Of a stretch of 64,000 bases of DNA, positions 46,261-60,189 are shown piece after piece. Below the pieces are notes generated by a model. It was not told where the DNA came from. It ran no database searches and saw only the letters and a program-made list of their open reading frames with translations. The position numbers and the translations under genes are program-made. Source of the DNA: Epiperipatus broadwayi (taxonomy: Eukaryota > Onychophora > Udeonychophora > Euonychophora > Peripatidae). The stretch spans positions 714,554 through 778,553 of the forward strand of contig JAQFVV010000278.1 of NCBI GenBank assembly GCA_028023455.1. The letters run 5' to 3'. Within the stretch, counting starts at the first letter, position 1, and each line of letters begins with the position of its first letter.

Positions 46261-46477
46261 AAAGACATTCAGTACTCATATTAGATTATGTAAACAGTCC
46301 AATATATAAATACAAATAAAAATGAATGCTTTATTGCTCAACAATTCATAAAATTTTAGTATGAGAGATATTGGAGCTGGATCAAAATCTATAAATCTTG
46401 GTGAGGCCCCACTTCACCAGATCATACAGCATAGTAAGACTAATGAAAGGAGCAATAATAGCAGTTAAAAAATAAAC
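46261..46477. other. Unassigned AT-rich sequence
   Basis: No supported feature. Confidence 0.5.
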
Positions 46478-47642
46478 TACACCTGGGTCTCATTTTACAT
46501 GATAGATAGGTTCCTCAGAAATCACGCGCAAACGAAATCGTGCAAAAATAGATGTAACTTACATTGAAAAAGGGAGGATGTGGTCTGTGATTTTTCAAAA
46601 TTCACATAAAAGCAAAGTACCAACATAAAATTACTTTAAAATTCGTGCAAAAAAAAAATAAAATAAAATATGATTAATAAAAAATTTCAAATTTGAAAAA
46701 AAATTGATACAAGACAAACTTTTTTTAATTATAATATTTAATTTTATTCAAAATAATATATTTGTATGCATAATTTACAGTACAGTAATTTACATTTTTT
46801 ATACGTTTTAATTATTATCGCTATTTGCCGAAAAACATGTTTATTTGCAAACTGGTAAAAAATCAGATTCTCACAAGAGGAAATACAACTAGTGCCAAGT
46901 TCACTCTCATGTTGTGATAATGTTTTTCTGTTGACAACATAATTAGTAATTAATCTGTGAGATGATGATTTTATTAATTGTTTATGAACTTAGACTTATG
47001 ATAATAAAAAGACATTTATTCACCACTGCTGGGAAAAATTTAATTAAAACTAACAACTAAAAATTAAATTCTTATTTTTGTCTTTAATTTTTTAATTTTC
47101 AATTCCGTTTAAAAATCAAATTTCGTTTTACATCACATTAATTTCAAGTCACCATAAGTAATTTTTAAATTGTTAATTACAATTAAAAATCAGATTTTAA
47201 TTTTTAATTGTCAAATTTAATTGTGCCCACTGCTATTACTCACATTTTAAAAATAAACTTGCAGACACTAAATGATTAATAATTGATTACGTTCTTTTTT
47301 AAAAAGCAAAAACAGAATGTGATTGAAATGCAAAATTAACATGCATAATGTTTGAACAAATTTACATTATAATCTTGTAAAATTTATTGTGTGTATACAT
47401 AAAATGTGGAAATCATGATTTTAATTTCATTATTGCATAAAATCAAGCACTGAAAATATTGAAATTACTAAGATGAAAGTCGAATTCGAATAATGTGCTA
47501 TTACTTTCAATATAACGTAAGTGTGCGAAATTTATTATTTAAAGTAATAGCGCATTATCGGAGTTCGACTTCTGGTGAAACATGAATCACACAACTTCAA
47601 AATCGTGTTAAATAAGTGCACGTAAAAAGAGACCCAGGTATA
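46478..47642. mobile_element. Non-autonomous pogo/Tc1-mariner-type transposon, copy 2
   Basis: The insert 46480-47640 (1161 bp) is flanked by TA. Ends: CACCTGGGTCTCATTTTACA (left) and TACCTGGGTCTCTTTTTACG (inward from right). The body matches 21874-22814 in reverse orientation (for example TCGACTTCTGGTGAAACATG against CATGTTTCACCAGAAGTCGA). No transposase ORF. It is about 220 bp longer than copy 1. Confidence 0.9.
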
Positions 47643-48515
<873 letters not shown>

Positions 48516-48516
<1 letters not shown>

Positions 48517-49492
48517 CATTCGCTTTTGAATACAACATGGCGTTGAAGCTTTTCGTGATTTTAATATATTTACGTTAATTAATTTTAAAAACACATTTTT
48601 AAAAAAAAATTCTATATCATATGTGAAAAGAAAACTAAAGACATACTGTTAAACTTTTATAGACCTTAAAAAGCTAATGACATTACAAGATATTCTTCCC
48701 CTTTCTTCTTTTTCAGTAAGCCATGAATTTTTATCCACAGTGCTCTCCATGTAATTAGTCTAATTAGACCGAGCTTCAATCAGAATGTGTGAACAGGATA
48801 TTATGACTCAGTTATCAAGTGTTCCTAATAGACAAAACTGCAACTAAAGATAAATGAACAACTGATGAAGCATTGTGAATAAATGAGAAAATATATATAT
48901 AAGAATTTTAGTAAATAAATAATACATAATAAAAAAATGGGGGGGCAAACAAATAATCTGATATTATTACGTACGGAAAAAATATTAAAGACGATCTAAC
49001 ATTAATTGCTGCAGCAAATCTCACTAAATATTTCAATCCTTAAAAACATTCAATGCAATAGATTTAATTTTGAGAAACGTAAAATCTATTTCCAGCAAAT
49101 AATAACATATGAATTTGCTACTGCGGTGTATGTAATATAAGTAACTTTGATACTAAATATAGTAAAATCAAATTATAATAATTAATTATTAATAATAATA
49201 AATTATCATTGCCTATTTTTTAATACTTTTGCTTTAAAGTCTCTACAATGAGAGTTAAAGAAATCATATATTTATGATTTACATTATAATACAAAGCAAC
49301 TAACTTAAACAAATGTTGTATGTGTTTATAAATAAATATTTATATATATATGATTAATGTATGACTTTTAATTATACAACGATATTATTTTATGATGTAG
49401 CTTATGTCTAAAATAAGTTAAACATTTAACAGTGTTATTAAGTAACCTTTTGTAAACAATACATATATGTGTATATATATGTGTGTGTGTGC

Positions 49493-49528
<36 letters not shown>

Positions 49529-49683
49529 ATGAGAATTGATATCGCGTTAATTAAGAAAATTTTATCTTCTTCCTAGCGGCTATCATGAATGCAAACATTT
49601 AAGAAAATATAATTATTGTTTTAGGAAAAATAGTTTCTAGAACGATCGTAAAATTTCTTTTAATAGCGCAAAATAAGTTCACT
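48516..49683. other. Unassigned AT-rich sequence with (GT)n(AG)n near 49480
   Basis: The GT and AG runs occupy about 49478-49526. No gene. Confidence 0.6.
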
Positions 49684-49836
49684 TTATTCAATATTAACTG
49701 AAATACAGGCTTATTGTATACCTATAACAATATATGTGATATATAGGGTATATGAGCAGAGACTTTCACATGATCCGCCACTCTCCATTTTATTTCATAA
49801 CACTTATACACTTGAACACACATGTCGAAAAGATAA

Positions 49837-49895
49837 ATAATCATCAATATACGTATTTCATGCTGAACAAGGAATCATCAGTTGGTTCAGATTAT
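49837..49895 (-). ncRNA. Hammerhead motif, R1 left arm
   Basis: On the minus strand: CTGATGA, stem II with one broken pair (TCCT/AGCA), GAAA, helix III ATACGTAT (perfect palindrome), A before the predicted cut. ACCAA faces TTGAT, and ATAATC/GATTAT outer pairs have one change. Confidence 0.72.
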
Positions 49896-50208
49896 CATTT
49901 CCACACATATATGCAATAAGTGCTCAGATATATATTAAGATAGTCAATCTTCATACTTTAATGGACAGGCTTCAATCTACTCCACACTCCAACTCTTCAA
50001 CCGTCCATCCAAATGAAAATCTGATGATGGAACGCTCAAAGACAATCTCGGCCTCGGGGTGGCCTTTGAGCGTTCCATTATCAGATTTTCATTTGGATGG
50101 ACGGTTGAAGAGTTGGAGTGTGGGTGGATTGAAGCCTGTCCATTAAAGTATGAAGATTAGCTATGTTAATATATATTTGAGCACTTATTGCATATATATG
50201 TGGAGATG

Positions 50209-50267
50209 ATAATCTGGATCAACTGATGATTGCTGGTTTAGCATGAAATATGAATATCGGTGATTAT
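50209..50267 (+). ncRNA. Hammerhead motif, R1 right arm
   Basis: CTGATGA (50223-50229), stem II TGCT-GGTTT-AGCA intact, GAAA (50245-50248), helix III ATATGAAT (one mispair), A50256 before the predicted cut, helix I outer ATAATC/GATTAT intact. The inner part has one mismatch and one wobble. Confidence 0.75.
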
Positions 50268-50379
50268 TTATCTTTTCGACATATATGTGTTCAGGTGTAT
50301 CAGTGTTATGAGATAGAGTGGTGAGTGGTGGATCATGTGAAAGTCTGTCCTCATATACCCTATAAATTATTCAATATTA

Positions 50380-51015
50380 TATATTTTTGTATTTTATTTG
50401 TTAGTTTGTTAAAATATATATGTTTTTATTTCCTTTTTTTGGCTGGACATTTAAATTATTGTTTTTGTTGTTTTTTTTTTTTTAATTTATTTTATATTAT
50501 TGTTGTTTGAATATGAATCTATTTGCGCTTATTTTTTATGAGACCAAACAATTTTTAGAATGTGAAATTAAATATCAAATTAATTTACATTTCAGTGGTA
50601 AGAACAAATATAACATATTTATTAATATACTATTCAAAAAGTCTATTTTCTTAATTAAATAAAGGGATTTGAACTTGGGGGATTTTTCAGTTTAGATTCG
50701 TTCTCCATTTCATCTCAAACTTTGAATTTTCTATTTTGCTCCATAATTTTAAAATTATTTATTCTACCACTGTGATGTAAACACTTGTATTTTCACTGAG
50801 ATTAATTGGAAAGTAAATAAAATGTCATGAAAGAAGCATAGGACCCCCAAATGAATTTATCTTCTGAATAATCTTGCTCTTACCTATAATGAATTATATA
50901 TATACTCACTTGCGCATGTATATAAAACATGCATTGTGTTACATGGGGTATCCTCTGGATTGCCTAAAGAATGAAGATTGTTTGTAAGACGTAAACATAA
51001 TAAGAAAGATTAGTC
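50380..51015. other. Unassigned AT-rich sequence
   Basis: No supported feature. Confidence 0.5.
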
Positions 51016-51019
51016 TGAT

Positions 51020-51410
51020 TCTTTGTTATTTGTTGTTTTTAATGTAGGTGGGGTTGTGATAACTGATGCACTACTGTTTAAGGCTCGAACTGGATCTTTA
51101 GCAACAAGAGAATATACATGCCAATGGAAAATTATGGTTGATTTAGTTTGCAAATTGTGTAAGGAAGATATCAAAAATATTAGGCATCTGTTGATTGAAC
51201 GTAAATGCTTGAAAGCAGAAAGGGTATAAATAAAGAAATTATGGAAGAATAAATATGAACAAAGTGATTAGACAAAAAGTAGGTTATTGATTTTTATGTT
51301 GGATTTGGGAAAAGATAATGGGAATTTAGATATAAAGGCCATAGAGTTGACAAAGATTATGTTGTGGAAATGGGATGGAGCAGATTATGGGAAAGCTTAG
51401 GGTGGGGGAA
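51020..51410 (+). pseudogene. LINE C-terminal remnant
   Basis: The frame at 51023-51229 reads LFKARTGSLATREY ... VCKLCKEDIKNIRHLL, a C-x2-C-x8-H knuckle after an RT C-terminal 'thumb', as in LINE proteins. After a stop, 51298-51400 continues with LDLGKDNGN and LWKWDGADYG in the same style. No RT core is present. A different family from the RTE copies. A host gene is unlikely. Confidence 0.55.
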
Positions 51411-53939
51411 TGAAAGGGGAAGGTAAAGTGGCTAACAGGTTTTTTTGAGCACAGTTGCTGAGAGATTCCTGACTCCATTTAAGGAGAACTCATGGTACAT
51501 CACATCACAGAAAAAAACTTATTTTGGTGTATCTTGTTTGATTTTTCTTTTGCTTGATAAATGGATAATGGGAGATCTTGGTAATATAAGTTTAAATTGA
51601 TAACCATGGCAACCTAAAGCTTTTTAAATACTATTGTTTACTGCTAATTCCAGCAATACTAAATTTGTTATAATCAAACTCAAGAAAAACATATAGGCAA
51701 ATAAATGAATTATGGAAATAATTTAGTATGATATAAAAGTTTACTTAAATAGGATCAGTATTATTATTTTTACATATTTTATTTCTGTTACTGCAATCAC
51801 CATGGTAACATTATTACATATAATTCAATGTTTTTAGGTCATGTATATTTGTTTATAAATTAATCAAAAATTATTGTTATTATTAAAAATATATATATGT
51901 AAATTATTTATATTTATAAAGTGAATAAAGATTGTAATATTAATTCTGTATTTTAGTTTAAAAATAATGGGAAAAATCATATTGAATTTAGATTTCATTT
52001 CCATGTATAAACTGTTCTGAAATATCATTTGCATTGAGCTTTATTTGAGTAATTTCCAATAGTTGTTATGACATCCATAATGTCAGAAAGAGATAATATA
52101 AATATCCAGAAAGGACTGTAAGAGAGGGCTATCATCTTTTTGTCATTGCCAAGAACAGACATGCTTCTATGTTCTTTTAAATAAAAGTTCTTCAATAATT
52201 TTTTTTAAACTGTTAAACTATAAAAATATGGAAGAATAAACCTAAATTATCTGCCCATTCATTCATTTGAATGGCAGCTTGTGGAAAAGTTCCAAAGAAG
52301 ATGGCAACAAAATGTGAGAAGGAAAACCTATTAAAAAAAAAAAATGTGTTGTGTAAAATCGGCTTTTTTTAAAACAAAGATATTTCTGGTTTGGAAATTG
52401 GAATATAACTACCATTGAATTGGATAAATATCATGTTCCAAGCTAAGAAAACATTCGGGATTAACTGGATTAATTTATACCATAAAAGGGCTAGTTAAAT
52501 TCCACTCTCCTCTTTAAAAAGGAAAAGGAAGAAAAAAGGCTGTTATTAAAATTCACGGGATTATTCTATGTGAATATTATTGCCAATGAAAGGAAACATT
52601 AAAGTTCGACTTATCTTTCCTTTGAAATAAACTTCTCTCTACATCATAGGGACTGAGGATAAATAAACTATGATTAATCAATGAACAATGTAAATGGACA
52701 GACTTTTATCTAGGGTAATATTATTTTTTTTATAAATATGGGTGCATATTAATTTTTTTTATATATTTTAAAAGGATGATTTGTATTTTATTTAAATCAT
52801 ATTTAGGTGTAATAGAATTTAGGCAATGAAATGATTGGAGAGATTTTTTTAGTAATTATTTGAACTCTTGTCTGAGTATATATTAACACAACCCAATGTT
52901 TTTTTTTTAAATATACAATTTGATTTTTGCATGTATAAAATTTAGTTTAAAACATCGAACAGACAAGATGTTTAAATATATCATTTTATTTCATATATTT
53001 ATCGATTATTATTTTAATGAATAAATAGGCTTCAATCTCATTCAATTACATATATTTGATATCGGTTATATAAAAATTTTCAGTAAGGTATCCCAAAATC
53101 TCTCCATTCATTCTTTTTTTTTTATGTGTCATTATTGTTTTTGCAACATATTTTAGAGTTACCCACAGGGATTTTATCATTATTATTTTTTATTATTCAA
53201 TCAATCAAAAATACAGATATTTTTGTTGTTAATCTTACCGATTTTCTTTATATAATCCAATAAATTGAGTTGATTTAAATGCCAAAACTCCGTTAATTAT
53301 TCTATTTGGATTACGTCAGGTAATTTTGCTATGTAAATTCGGTGCAAGATTCAAACTCAGCTTGGTAAGTGAACTAGAATATAAGATATATGTTTTGCAT
53401 ATTGGCATAATTTATTTTATTCCCATAAAAATTTTATATTTAACTCTGCATTCAAGTATTATATATAATATTTTATTTTAGTTGATATTACAAGTAATAT
53501 CACTAGCTTAGAATCGATCCTTTGGTTGTTTGTCTAATCCCATCATAAAAATCTAAATAGATCGTACTTTATCATTGGTTCAGAATAACTCGTCTTAGAT
53601 ATTTTTTTTAAACTTCTATAAAATGAAGAGTACAAATTTCATTGACTGGTTTAATTGAATATTATCTTTGAATTGAAATAAAAGTCAATTATATTCAATT
53701 GTTTAAAGATTCAAATAAATAATATTAATAATTATAGGTGAATAAACATCCAATGGAAACTTAATATATCTTTTATATAATATGATTGGGCATTATAGAG
53801 TTAGAAATTAGCTAATAGATTGTTGATAATAGATTCTTGTGATGTGTTCTGTTTTAACATATGAATGATGCAATAATTACATATCTCTTTATTGAGAGAA
53901 ACAAATGAAATGTTTATGCATTGTATTTAGCATTTGATT
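51411..53939. other. Unassigned AT-rich sequence
   Basis: 2.5 kb with no convincing ORF, RNA or repeat family. It could be ordinary intergenic or intronic DNA. Confidence 0.55.
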
Positions 53940-55810
53940 AAAACTAGCGTAAAACTGACTTATAGCGGTCTCGGCACTTCACTCTCTTTTTTTAAAAAAC
54001 TTAACAACATTTTTTTCCCTCCCAAATGTATCCAACTTTAATCAGGGTATCTAACAATAAATAAACTATGTCTAAATATAAATTAATAAAAAAAAATTAC
54101 ATTTTTATGAGTACTTTTCACTTGGAATGTATATCTAGTGGCCTTTAGTGTATATATAAGTATAAATAAATAAAGTATATTAACTATAAATGTTTTTACA
54201 TAAAGATGAATAAATAAAAAAAAGTGAACTTACATTTCCTGCAGGCAGGATCCGTGTTTCGAACTACATTATTCTCACTATGTAATTGCAAAGTATATCT
54301 AACTATAAATGTATTTTTTACATGAAGATTAATAAATAAAATGTAATAAAACTTACATTTTTATGCTCTATTTAGACAAATGTTGCATGGCAAAAGTGTC
54401 ACCAAAAAAGTCCCAGCTGTCAAAATTCTGAACTACTTTTGTCACATGTAATTTTTGCCGCATCTAAAATTATGAACTACTTTTGTCACGTATAATTTTT
54501 GCTGTGTGTAATTTTTGCTTTTTAAAAAATGGCAGATAGAGTGTCTATCACATCTTTAGTTCCTCCAAATGAATTGTGGATGTTGAGGATGTTCTGGCAG
54601 AAACATGGAATACTCATTGTCTGCTAGAACAATTTCAAACTGTGGAATTGTCCATGAAGTTGCTTGCCAGGAGGCATTTGTTAAAAAATAGTATGCTATA
54701 TCTGTGATGCAATATTCAGTGTTCACTGGTAAAATATTCGGCCAGCATAGATGGTGTTAGATGGCAATGCAAAATGTGTCACCAATGTACATCAGTAAGA
54801 AGTGGCTCATTTTTTTCTGAAGCCATCTGTCTTTGAACACCATTGTTCATATAGCATTTTGCTGGTTCAATAATTTTCCAATTCACATTATTGTTCATGA
54901 GACTGAGGTCAGCGAACGAGTGGTCATAGACTGGTGTCATTTTTGCTGGGAAGAATGTTCTACATATTTCACCAGAAATCCAGCACTTTTTGGCAGATTT
55001 GATGACAACAGCAAACCACGGATAGTGAAGATAGATGAGTCATACTCCTTCCATCAGAAATACAACAGAGGGGCAATCAGAGAAGGCCGTTGGGTGTTCG
55101 GTGGGGTAGAAAGAGGCTCACAAAAATGTTTCTTAATTGAAATCATGACAGATTGGCTGACACTCTGGAAATGCTCATCCAGCAACACGTTTTGCCTGGA
55201 ACACATATCATCAGTGATGGCTGGTGTGTGTATAATAATATCAGCAGTCTTTCTAATGGTATATATCTCCACTCTGTTGTCATCCCTCAAGACAACTTTG
55301 TTGACCCAGACAATGAACTTATACACACCAATAATGTGGAAAATATGTGGATGAGAGCAAAGCATAAGCTAAAATACCAATTTGGTATGAGCAGACCTTT
55401 GTTCTCATCCTACCTGCAGGAATTTTCATTCAGAAATATGCACGAATGTGACAGCCTTTTCGTGCATTTCCGTGCTTGTGTAGTGGCAAACTATGCATAA
55501 AAATGTAAATTTTTTTTTTTTATTTATTCATCTTTATGTAAAAACATTTATAATTAATATACTTTATTTATTTATAGTTATATATACAGTAAAGACCGCT
55601 AGATATACATTCCAAGTGAAAAGTATGGATAAAAATGTAAGTTTTATTACATTTTTTTAAATTAACATTTATATTTAGACATAGTTTATTTATTGTTAGA
55701 TACACTGATTAAAGTTGGATACATTTGGTAGGAAAAAAAATTTAGTTAAGTTTTTTAAAAATAGAGGGTGAAGTGTCGAGACCACTATAAGTCAGGATTA
55801 CCAAAACTAG
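53940..55810 (+). mobile_element. Merlin (ISXO2/IS1595-like) DNA transposon with long inverted ends
   Basis: AAAACTAG at 53940-53947 and 55803-55810 forms an 8-bp TSD, the size known for Merlin. Inverted ends exceed 200 bp: CTGACTTATAGCGGTCTCGG on the left and CTGACTTATAGTGGTCTCGA inward from the right, continuing through AACAATAAATAAACTATGTC and ACTTTTCACTTGGAATGTAT. The broken transposase lies between them. Merlin elements usually have short inverted ends, so this length is notable. Confidence 0.9.
54531..55500 (+). pseudogene. Merlin-type transposase, frameshifted
   Basis: The N-terminal part (54531-54830) is interrupted by stops but shows the zinc-ribbon end (VRWQCKMCHQCTSVRSGSFF). 54833-55150 has HFCWEECS and VKIDESYSF (first catalytic D), then GRWVFGGVERGSQKCFLIE, the ISXO2 hallmark. 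After a frameshift near 55150 it continues to 55500 with IISDGW (second D) and HTNNVENMW (catalytic E), then a C-terminal block. The three-residue DDE set is recognisable. The protein would cut the element out and insert it elsewhere. The frame break makes it inactive. Confidence 0.9.
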
Positions 55811-56393
55811 ATATACATTTGAGTCAAATATTATTTGGTTTCAATATTTAAAATAGCGTCTATATTTAAAAACGTTTTGTAAAAAAATGCAATTACAGTT
55901 ATTTAAAGGTTCATCCATTTAGATAAAATGCAGTATCATTAAATATTTAAAGTAGATTTAAATTATTACAATAGCAATAGATTAATAAAATACATTAGAA
56001 TCTGTTTTAGTTATTGATTTGATTTTCATTAAATTGTTAATCAAATAGTTAGCTTAATCATATGTCATTGTTTAGGGCAATGATATACAATTATTTCACT
56101 ACTCATTGCAGTTTACTTTATAATTGTAATAGATTTTGTTGATGTCTGGAGCAGATAGTCTCATTATTCTTTCGTTTCACATAATTACCAAAAAAATGAT
56201 ATTCTTTCGTTTCACTTATAGCTTAAACAAATTAGACTTTAGTAGAGATTATTTGTGCTTTATGATGGTTTGTTACATAATGGTGACCCGATTGAGCTAG
56301 ACTAGATTAGATTAAATTATATTTTTTTGGATATTTAATCAGATAAGATTGTTCATCCTAACCATCATCAGCATTGATCAAATTTCATCAGTT

Positions 56394-56394
<1 letters not shown>
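55811..56394. other. Unassigned AT-rich sequence
   Basis: No supported feature. Confidence 0.5.

Positions 56395-56440
<46 letters not shown>
56395..56440. repeat. (TA)n microsatellite
   Basis: Uninterrupted TA dinucleotides. Confidence 0.95.
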
Positions 56441-56443
<3 letters not shown>

Positions 56444-57074
56444 TTTATCTAAAAGTTTTTGATGATGGCATTTTATTTATAGCTATTTGTCAGACTGTTT
56501 TGATCATCTGGGATTAAATATCAAATATTTTAAGAAAAAATCAAACTTTCTTTAAACTTTTCAAGTATATTCAATTCTTATTAACCAACTTCTATGCTAT
56601 TAATAATATTTGACTATGCTTGAAAAGTTTAAATGATGTTGAATTTAAAAAAATATATATTTAGCTGTTACTGTACTTGCTAGCATATAGGACATACTTT
56701 TTCCCCTCAAAATATGCCTAAAATATGGGATGTGTCTCACGTGCTGGCAATCAAAATAATAAGTTGAATACATATATATAAGTATGTTATTGCACTTTGT
56801 CTTTTTGTGAAAAAGTGGTTTGAATAAATTGTTTCCATATTTTTTACTGTTTGTAAGAATAATAAGTTGTCCACGTAAAAAACTGCCCAAGGGCAAATGC
56901 CTAAAGTGTGTCTTTGCACTTTCATTCTAATAATCAGATAGGTAGAGGTAGATGAAGTTGTGGATAGACCATGTGTGGTCTAGGTGTTCTATATGGACTC
57001 TAACTAGTATGTGATCAGTTTTTAAGTCACAGAGCAGAAGCTGTGAAAATTAAAATCAAACAACTGAAAACTCA

Positions 57075-57294
57075 CAGTTGGCATAATAAGTCAGCTCAAA
57101 CTTTAGATGTCTGCATTAGTAAACCATTTAAAGGATTCATGAAAGAGAAATTGAACACTTGACTACAGTCTACAGATTTTGAAGTGACATTCACAGGAAG
57201 AAGGAAAAGGTCTAGTATTTTGCAAGTATGTGAATGCATCAAAACATCATAAGATCCTGTGAAACATAAGACAGACAAATGTCATTTAAGTAAC
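57075..57294 (+). pseudogene. Pogo-type transposase C-terminal remnant, part 1
   Basis: Translation gives QTLDVCISKPFKGFMKEKLN and TDFEVTFTGRRKRSSILQVC, matching the 'QPLDV-INKPFK ... W' region after the last catalytic residue of pogo/JRK-like DDE proteins. Two stops are present. The second part (58235-58371: CGINHSLDGTYDDLLY then an acidic tail SEEEAS ... SSEDED and stop) is the usual C-terminus of this family. Confidence 0.7.
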
Positions 57295-58231
57295 AATTAG
57301 ATTACATAATGATACTGGGAAAGTCAACATTGAGAAGAGTATAAGACAAGGTGACTCCATATCTCCATTACTTTTTACAGCAGTGCTGGAAGAAGTATTT
57401 TGTGTATTAAAATGGGAAGGTAAAGGCGTGAAAGTAAATGGAGATTATTTAAGTCATTTAGATTTTGCAGATGATGTAGTTGTATTTACAAATAATGCTT
57501 TAGAGCTGCAGAAAATGTTGCATGAGGTATCAGATGAAAGTAGAAAAGTAGGACTAAAGATAAATGTTAAAAAGACTAAAGTAATGTTTAATTGATTTTT
57601 TCAAAATATAAAAATAATGATTGATTATGATGAGTTAAAAGAAGTTAACAGTTACAAATACTTTGGTCAGATTATTAATACAGATGGAAATATAATGGAT
57701 GAAATTAATCATAGAATTAAACTTGGCAAAAGAAATAACTTGATACTAAAATGAAATATGCCTATATGTTTGAAAAGGAAGTTTTTTAATAAATGTGTTT
57801 TACCAGTTTTTACTTATGGATCTGAGACTTGGATACTTAATAGAATTGCAATACAAAGACTTCAGACAACTCAAAGAAGTATGGAGAAATGCATGTTGGG
57901 AGCAACAAGAAGAGATCGAAAACACAATATATGGGTAAGAGAACAAACAGTTGTTACTGACCTCATTGAAAAAAATTAAAAGACTGAAGTGGAGTTGAGC
58001 TGGACATATTGCTAAAAGAAATGATAATTTATGGACAATTGAAATCTTAAACTGGATTTTAAGAGATTGTAAAAAAACCCAGAAAGAGACCACATGTGAG
58101 ATGGATGGATGAAATAAGAAAGTGAGGAGGGGTGACATGGAGAGGAGAAGCTAAAGTTCAGAGAAGATGGATTGAACCTGAGAGACCTTTATCCTGTAGT
58201 GGATTGATAATGGTTGGTGATGATGATGATG
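57295..58231 (+). pseudogene. 5'-truncated RTE LINE in a pogo gene remnant
   Basis: Begins at the RT region corresponding to [13 protein letters not shown] and runs through [14 protein letters not shown] and the C-terminal blocks to a (GATGAT) tail. Stops and frameshifts occur (for example after VMFN at 57593, and near 57752 and 57979). Older than the copy at 2271 but closely related. Confidence 0.9.
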
Positions 58232-58531
58232 TAGTAATGTGGAATTAATCACTCACTTGATGGCACATATGATGATTTGTTATACAAAGACTCAGTTTCT
58301 GAAGAAGAGGCTTCAAGAGATTTTTTATTTTGCTCTGGAAATGAATTTATGAGTTCTGAGGATGAAGATTAAAAGGTAACTAATTACAGTGTTTCCTAGT
58401 TACCATTTTATAGACATAAATGACTATAAAATTAGTATTGTAATCCACTATGGTAATTCATGAAAAAATGTACAAAATTATTTTTTTCTTAAAAATATGT
58501 ATAAAAAAGGGTTGCATTTTATATTTTTTTA

Positions 58532-60189
58532 TTTTATTTTAAGTAATAAACTTTATTAAAACACAACATATTTACATAATTACAACATAAATTTTTAGTT
58601 CAGACAAAAAAAAAAGAGAACAGTATTATCTTTCACTTGTCCATTATACACATTGCATCATGTTCACTTAACTTTTCTGTCACCTGTTAATTGTTATTGT
58701 TTACGATTTAGACCCTATTTCTATAACAACAACATTACAATTCTTTATTATATGTTTTACTCCCAGATTTCACATTTGGAGAAAGCAATTCCTCCCCACA
58801 CACGTTGGTTGCATTTTATATATGACAGCCTCCTATACGCCATAAATACGTTAATTTTAGATAAGATAAAAAACATTCCAAGATAAAAATACACACGCAC
58901 ATATTTAAATAAAGCAATATATATCTTTATTTAAATAATAGTGATTTTTTAAGTATATTTTGTTTATCAGTTATAAGGCAAAATATATATTTTGCTGATA
59001 TGGAATGTTCTAAATTTAATATTTGTTTTGTTTAATTGTACATTTAAAATTAATATATATATACATATATTGAAAGAAAAAAAAATCAAATCAATGTATC
59101 TATTTATTTAGTATAATGGAAAACTCAATCAAATTCCATTACAGTGAATTGTCTGGATAACATATGAGATGTGAATGATTTTAAAAGTGTAATTAAGAAT
59201 TTCGCAGTTAATGTATAAATAGTAAATATTTATTCAGCAAACTATAAGTGAAATAGCATACATAACTACAGACACATGTATATTAAATCTGTCTAGAGTT
59301 TTTATTAATGAAAATAAATGGATGAAAGAAGAGTGAAAGATGAACTACAAAAAATAATTTAATTCATCGTTTCACTGGGAGTCTGTTTGTTTTCTCAGGT
59401 GAATAGATAAATGGATTATTTAGAAATTCTGAGTTGCATCCAAGTATAAAAATTTGAATGTTATATGATAAATTAACTCTTAATCAATCACAATTGTCCA
59501 TTACTCCTCTCTAGGTTTAGTGAAGCCTAGGTCAAACAATTAACTCAACCCTCTTATTACTCTCTATTCATAATTAAAAATAATTGAAACAGAAGTAATA
59601 TTTAAGTTACGATTATTTATTTTTCATAACTATAAATATATTCTCTCCATCTAACTAAATATATTACAAAATAACTAATTTCCTTGGAAGAATATCACAT
59701 GATTAACAATCTTCTGCTCAGTGTACATGTTTCTTTTCTCTTTCTCTAAATCAAGACGGGTGGGGGAGTTGGAATATTCCTGTAAACTAAACTATAGCAA
59801 TTTATTCATTTATTTGTAAATAAATTAATCAACACAAAGGCTAAGTAAACAAACAATTTATTTAACAAACACAATAGAAACAATATAAAATAATATTTAT
59901 AATTACGTAGGTTATTCCATTTCTTCTCCTTTCCCTTTTCTCTATTTGCAAAAGAAATACATATTTCTTTAAATATTTTGAAATACTTTTTAACCGATAC
60001 AATTTATCAATTCTTTATATAATTACGCTGCCTTTTAATCAACGAACTTCATTTTTATATATATAAAATTAAAGTTGTGATTGTTAATTAATCAGCCTTA
60101 ATAAGTGCTAATGATTTATTTATTTGATATATGTGAACGATTCTGTCCCAGAATAACATATGTTTGCGTGCATCAGATCTTCTTTTGTT
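58532..60189. other. Unassigned AT-rich sequence
   Basis: Short ORFs only, no family recognised. Confidence 0.55.

Larger units (their letters stand above)
49684..50379. mobile_element. R1 inverted dimer with 13-bp TSD
   Basis: TTATTCAATATTA flanks it (49684-49696, 50367-50379). Inside, one R1 unit runs minus (49697 to about 50045) and another plus (about 50060-50366), meeting at CGGCCTCGGGG. Arms share GAACGCTCAAAG / CTTTGAGCGTTC and the whole R1 body. The right arm lacks the last ~45 bases of the left. Each arm has a hammerhead motif. Confidence 0.92.
56655..58530 (+). mobile_element. Pogo/Tigger-type transposon remnant, split by an RTE
   Basis: The left end (GGACATACTTTTTCCCC ... AAATATGGGATGTGTC) has the 'CTTTTTTCCC...AAAAT-GGGGTG-GTCT' style of pogo/Tigger termini. 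The transposase C-terminus is readable at 57075-57290 and resumes at 58235-58371. The RTE fragment 57295-58231 sits between. Upstream transposase domains are lost. Right end near 58500 is uncertain. Confidence 0.65.
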
